A stretch of DNA of 6,985 nt. Origin: Chloroflexota bacterium (GTDB lineage: Bacteria; Chloroflexota; Dehalococcoidia; Tepidiformales; Tepidiformaceae). A program made the position numbers and the translations under genes. The notes beneath the pieces are model-generated. The model saw only the letters and a program-made list of their open reading frames with translations. It did no database searches and had not been told where the DNA came from. Positions 5,465 to 6,985 of this stretch are shown in pieces. The stretch's first letter is position 1; each line of letters starts with the position of its first letter. The stretch covers positions 1 to 6,985 of the forward strand of contig JAKALX010000190.1 of assembly GCA_021823905.1 (NCBI GenBank). The letters are read 5' to 3'.

Positions 5465-6435
5465 TCCTGCACCACCGCGCGCTGACCGCCCGTCACCTTC
5501 CAGACGAGCAGGCGGGCGACAACGTTGATGACGAACGTGATGGCCAGGAGGATCAGCGCGACTTCGATCAAGGCGGCGCGGTGAAGGCCGGTGGCCTCCG
5601 GGAACTGGTTGGCGATGACGCTGGCCATGGTGTAGGCGGGGGCGAAGATGTTGCCGGGGATCTGCACGCTGTTGCCGATGACCAGGGTCACGGCGAGGGT
5701 CTCGCCGACGGCGCGGGCGAGGCCGAGGATGGCCGCGCCGAGCACGCCGGAGCGGGCGTATGGAAGAACGGCGATGCGGATCATCTCCCAGCGGGTGGCG
5801 CCGAGGGCCAGGATGCCCTCGCGCTGGCTGCGAGGCACGGCCGCGATCACGTCGCGCGAAACGGCCATCACGGTGGGCAGGATCATGATCGTTAGTATCA
5901 AGCAGGCCGAGAAAAGGCCGGTGATGAGCGGGGTTCCATCGACGAAGGGAACCCAACCGAGGTACCGGATGAGCGCCGGTCCAAGGTGATCGCGGATGAA
6001 GACGCCAAGGACGAAGATCCCCCAGAGGCCGTAGACGACACTCGGAATCGCGGCGAGCAGCTCGACCACATAGGAAACGGGCCGCGCCACCCAGCCGGGG
6101 GCGATTTCGACAAGGAACAGGGCGACGAGGACGGCGACAATCGTCGCGAACACGAGGGCGAAGACCGAGGTTATGAGTGTCCCGAGGATGAAGGCGCCGA
6201 CGCCGAAAACCTTGTGCGACGGATCCCAGGCCGTGTCCCACACCACGGAGATCCCGCCGGCGCGGAGCGCGGGCCAGGCCTGCTGGGTGAGCTCCAAGAA
6301 CATGCCGGCGACAACAGCGAGAACGACGATCGCCGCGAAGCCGGTGACCGCCGTGAAGAGCCAGTCACCGGGCTTGAGCCGGTTCTTGAGGCCGAGTGCC
6401 GAGCGTTGCGAATGCTCGAGCCGGTCGATTGCCAC
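5461..6435 (-). CDS. pstC: Phosphate ABC transporter permease PstC
   Basis: This 324-residue inner-membrane permease is the partner of PstA. Hydrophobic segments lie at about 27-49, 78-110, 120-147, 168-191, 228-255 and 288-312. PstC-typical stretches are VVELLAAIPSVVYGLWGIF (123-141), the EAA loop EGILALGATRWEMIRIAVLP (206-225) and ARAVGETLAVTLVIGN (240-255). The start is a GTG at 6435, chosen because GGAG stands 8 nt upstream and the length fits the family; the nearby ATG at 6443 is out of frame. It is separated from pstS by about 105 nt holding a strong stem-loop and overlaps pstA by 4 nt. The GTG start plus the stem-loop should give fewer permease than binding-protein copies, the usual need in ABC importers. 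Confidence 0.96.
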   Translation of the reverse strand: MAIDRLEHSQRSALGLKNRLKPGDWLFTAVTGFAAIVVLAVVAGMFLELTQQAWPALRAGGISVVWDTAWDPSHKVFGVGAFILGTLITSVFALVFATIVAVLVALFLVEIAPGWVARPVSYVVELLAAIPSVVYGLWGIFVLGVFIRDHLGPALIRYLGWVPFVDGTPLITGLFSACLILTIMILPTVMAVSRDVIAAVPRSQREGILALGATRWEMIRIAVLPYARSGVLGAAILGLARAVGETLAVTLVIGNSVQIPGNIFAPAYTMASVIANQFPEATGLHRAALIEVALILLAITFVINVVARLLVWKVTGGQRAVVQE

Positions 6436-6443
6436 GGGGCCAT

Positions 6444-6447
6444 CTCC
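6444..6447 (-). promoter_or_regulatory. Ribosome-binding site deciding the GTG start of pstC
   Basis: GGAG on the minus strand stands 8 nt before GTG at 6435. The closest ATG (6443-6441) is out of frame and sits immediately next to this site, which makes it unusable as the pstC start. Confidence 0.6.
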
Positions 6448-6478
6448 GTCGGTGGTGGGCGGACTGCCCTGATGCTGC

Positions 6479-6513
6479 GCCGCCGGGCGGTCCCAAGGGG
6501 ACTGCCCGGCGAC
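6479..6513 (-). other. Strong stem-loop between pstS and pstC
   Basis: On the minus-strand RNA, CGCCGGGC (6511-6504) pairs with GCCCGGCG (6488-6481). After one A.C mismatch, GTCCC (6502-6498) pairs with GGGAC (6494-6490) around a 3-nt loop. A flanking G-C and U.G pair extend the base. There is no T-run, so it is more likely a transcript-stabilising or partial-attenuation structure than a full terminator. Similar intergenic structures after binding-protein genes raise their mRNA level relative to the permease genes. The rest of the 6436-6540 spacer shows nothing else clear. Confidence 0.65.
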
Positions 6514-6540
6514 CCGGATGTCATGGCCTGACGGCCGGCG

Positions 6541-6985
6541 TTAGCCGCCCTTCAGGCTCGTGTTCGCGCCCCCGTCGCATTTGAGGCCCTTGAGCGTCGC
6601 TTCAATCCGCGGGAGGAGGCTGGACGGAAGTGGCGCATAGAAACTCTCCTTGATGTCCTGCGTGGCGACCGGGTCGTGGAACACCCACCAGAGCATGTCG
6701 ACGAGCGGCGTCTGCTGAGAGCACTTGCCGGCGGACTTGTAGAGGAGGAGGTAGGTGAACGTCGCGATAGGATATGCCGTGTCGCCGTCCGCGTTCGTGA
6801 TCGAGACCTGATACTGCGGCGACGGCAGCGTCACGCCAGCCGCCGCGGCCGTGGTGGATTCGATGGTCGGCGTCACGAACTTGCCGGCTTTGTTTTTCAC
6901 GTCCGCGAACGAGAGCTTGTTCTGGAGCGCGTAGGTGAGCTCGATGTAGCCGATGGAGTTGGGGGTGTTCTTGACGATGTTGGCC
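6541..6985 (-). CDS. pstS: Phosphate-binding protein PstS, C-terminal part only
   Basis: The frame enters from the right edge and ends at TAA (6543-6541), showing the last 147 residues. PstS captures phosphate outside the membrane and delivers it to PstC-PstA. The visible stretch VKNTPNSIGYIELTYA (4-19 of the visible part) is the conserved PstS hinge region with the NSIGY motif. Further on, YPIATFTYLL and LVDMLWWVFHDP match the family's C-terminal lobe. The signal peptide or lipobox and most phosphate-contact residues are outside the window. Two cysteines (visible residues 88 and 136) are present in this exported domain and could form a disulfide, which is inference. It is the first pst gene visible here, and its order before pstC fits the standard operon. 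The apparent GTG at 6900 is internal, not a start. Confidence 0.94.
   Translation of the reverse strand, partial: ANIVKNTPNSIGYIELTYALQNKLSFADVKNKAGKFVTPTIESTTAAAAGVTLPSPQYQVSITNADGDTAYPIATFTYLLLYKSAGKCSQQTPLVDMLWWVFHDPVATQDIKESFYAPLPSSLLPRIEATLKGLKCDGGANTSLKGG

Noticed and set aside
5465..6241. Upstream extension of the pstA reading frame to 6241 (553 codons in total)
   Set aside because: The extra part overlaps pstC in another frame and is Arg/Pro-rich shadow sequence. The PstA family sequence begins at the ATG at 5464 that overlaps the pstC stop.

Overview
The window is high-GC bacterial DNA in which every convincing gene lies on the minus strand. Transcription therefore runs from high to low coordinates. 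Gene content (PstSCAB-PhoU, and a PRC-barrel/MgtE_N/CBS protein beside a divergent NRAMP-like transporter), the GC content and the heptamer arrays between genes suggest a high-GC lineage such as Chloroflexota or Actinomycetota. That placement is an inference with low confidence; no marker here is decisive.

Layout in the direction of transcription. (1) The C-terminal part of pstS (6985-6541, running off the window edge), then a strong intergenic stem-loop (6479-6513), then pstC, pstA, pstB and phoU in tight succession (4-nt overlap, 11-nt gap, 14-nt gap). This is a complete high-affinity phosphate ABC importer operon with its PhoU regulator, except that the 5' part of pstS is missing. (2) A spacer (2805-2991) with two separate arrays of tandem 7-bp units, one starting one base after the phoU stop codon, and a plausible promoter for (3) tRNA-His(GTG), which has encoded G-1, C73 and CCA. 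(4) A non-coding stretch of about 340 nt (2387-2727) with a candidate sigma70-type promoter and a strongly foldable leader. Its last hairpin buries the Shine-Dalgarno sequence of the next gene. (5) A two-gene unit with a 1-nt gap: a 410-aa soluble protein with two PRC-barrel-like segments, an MgtE N-terminal (Mg2+-sensor) superhelix and a CBS pair, followed by an NRAMP-family transporter (384 residues visible, cut by the left edge). In the transporter the transition-metal motifs are changed (DPGN to DSTG, MPH to TPW).

The phosphate half is conventional. The most interesting part is the other half: the cytosolic Mg2+-sensing module normally fused to the MgtE channel appears here as a free protein, directly coupled to an NRAMP-like carrier whose site has lost the ligands that select for Mn2+/Fe2+. 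The pair lies behind a leader RNA that looks able to switch access to the ribosome-binding site. My working hypothesis is a 'split-MgtE + NRAMP-related Mg2+ transporter' unit with RNA-level control. The protein domains and motifs are read directly from the sequence; Mg2+ specificity, physical partnership and riboswitch-like control are inference.
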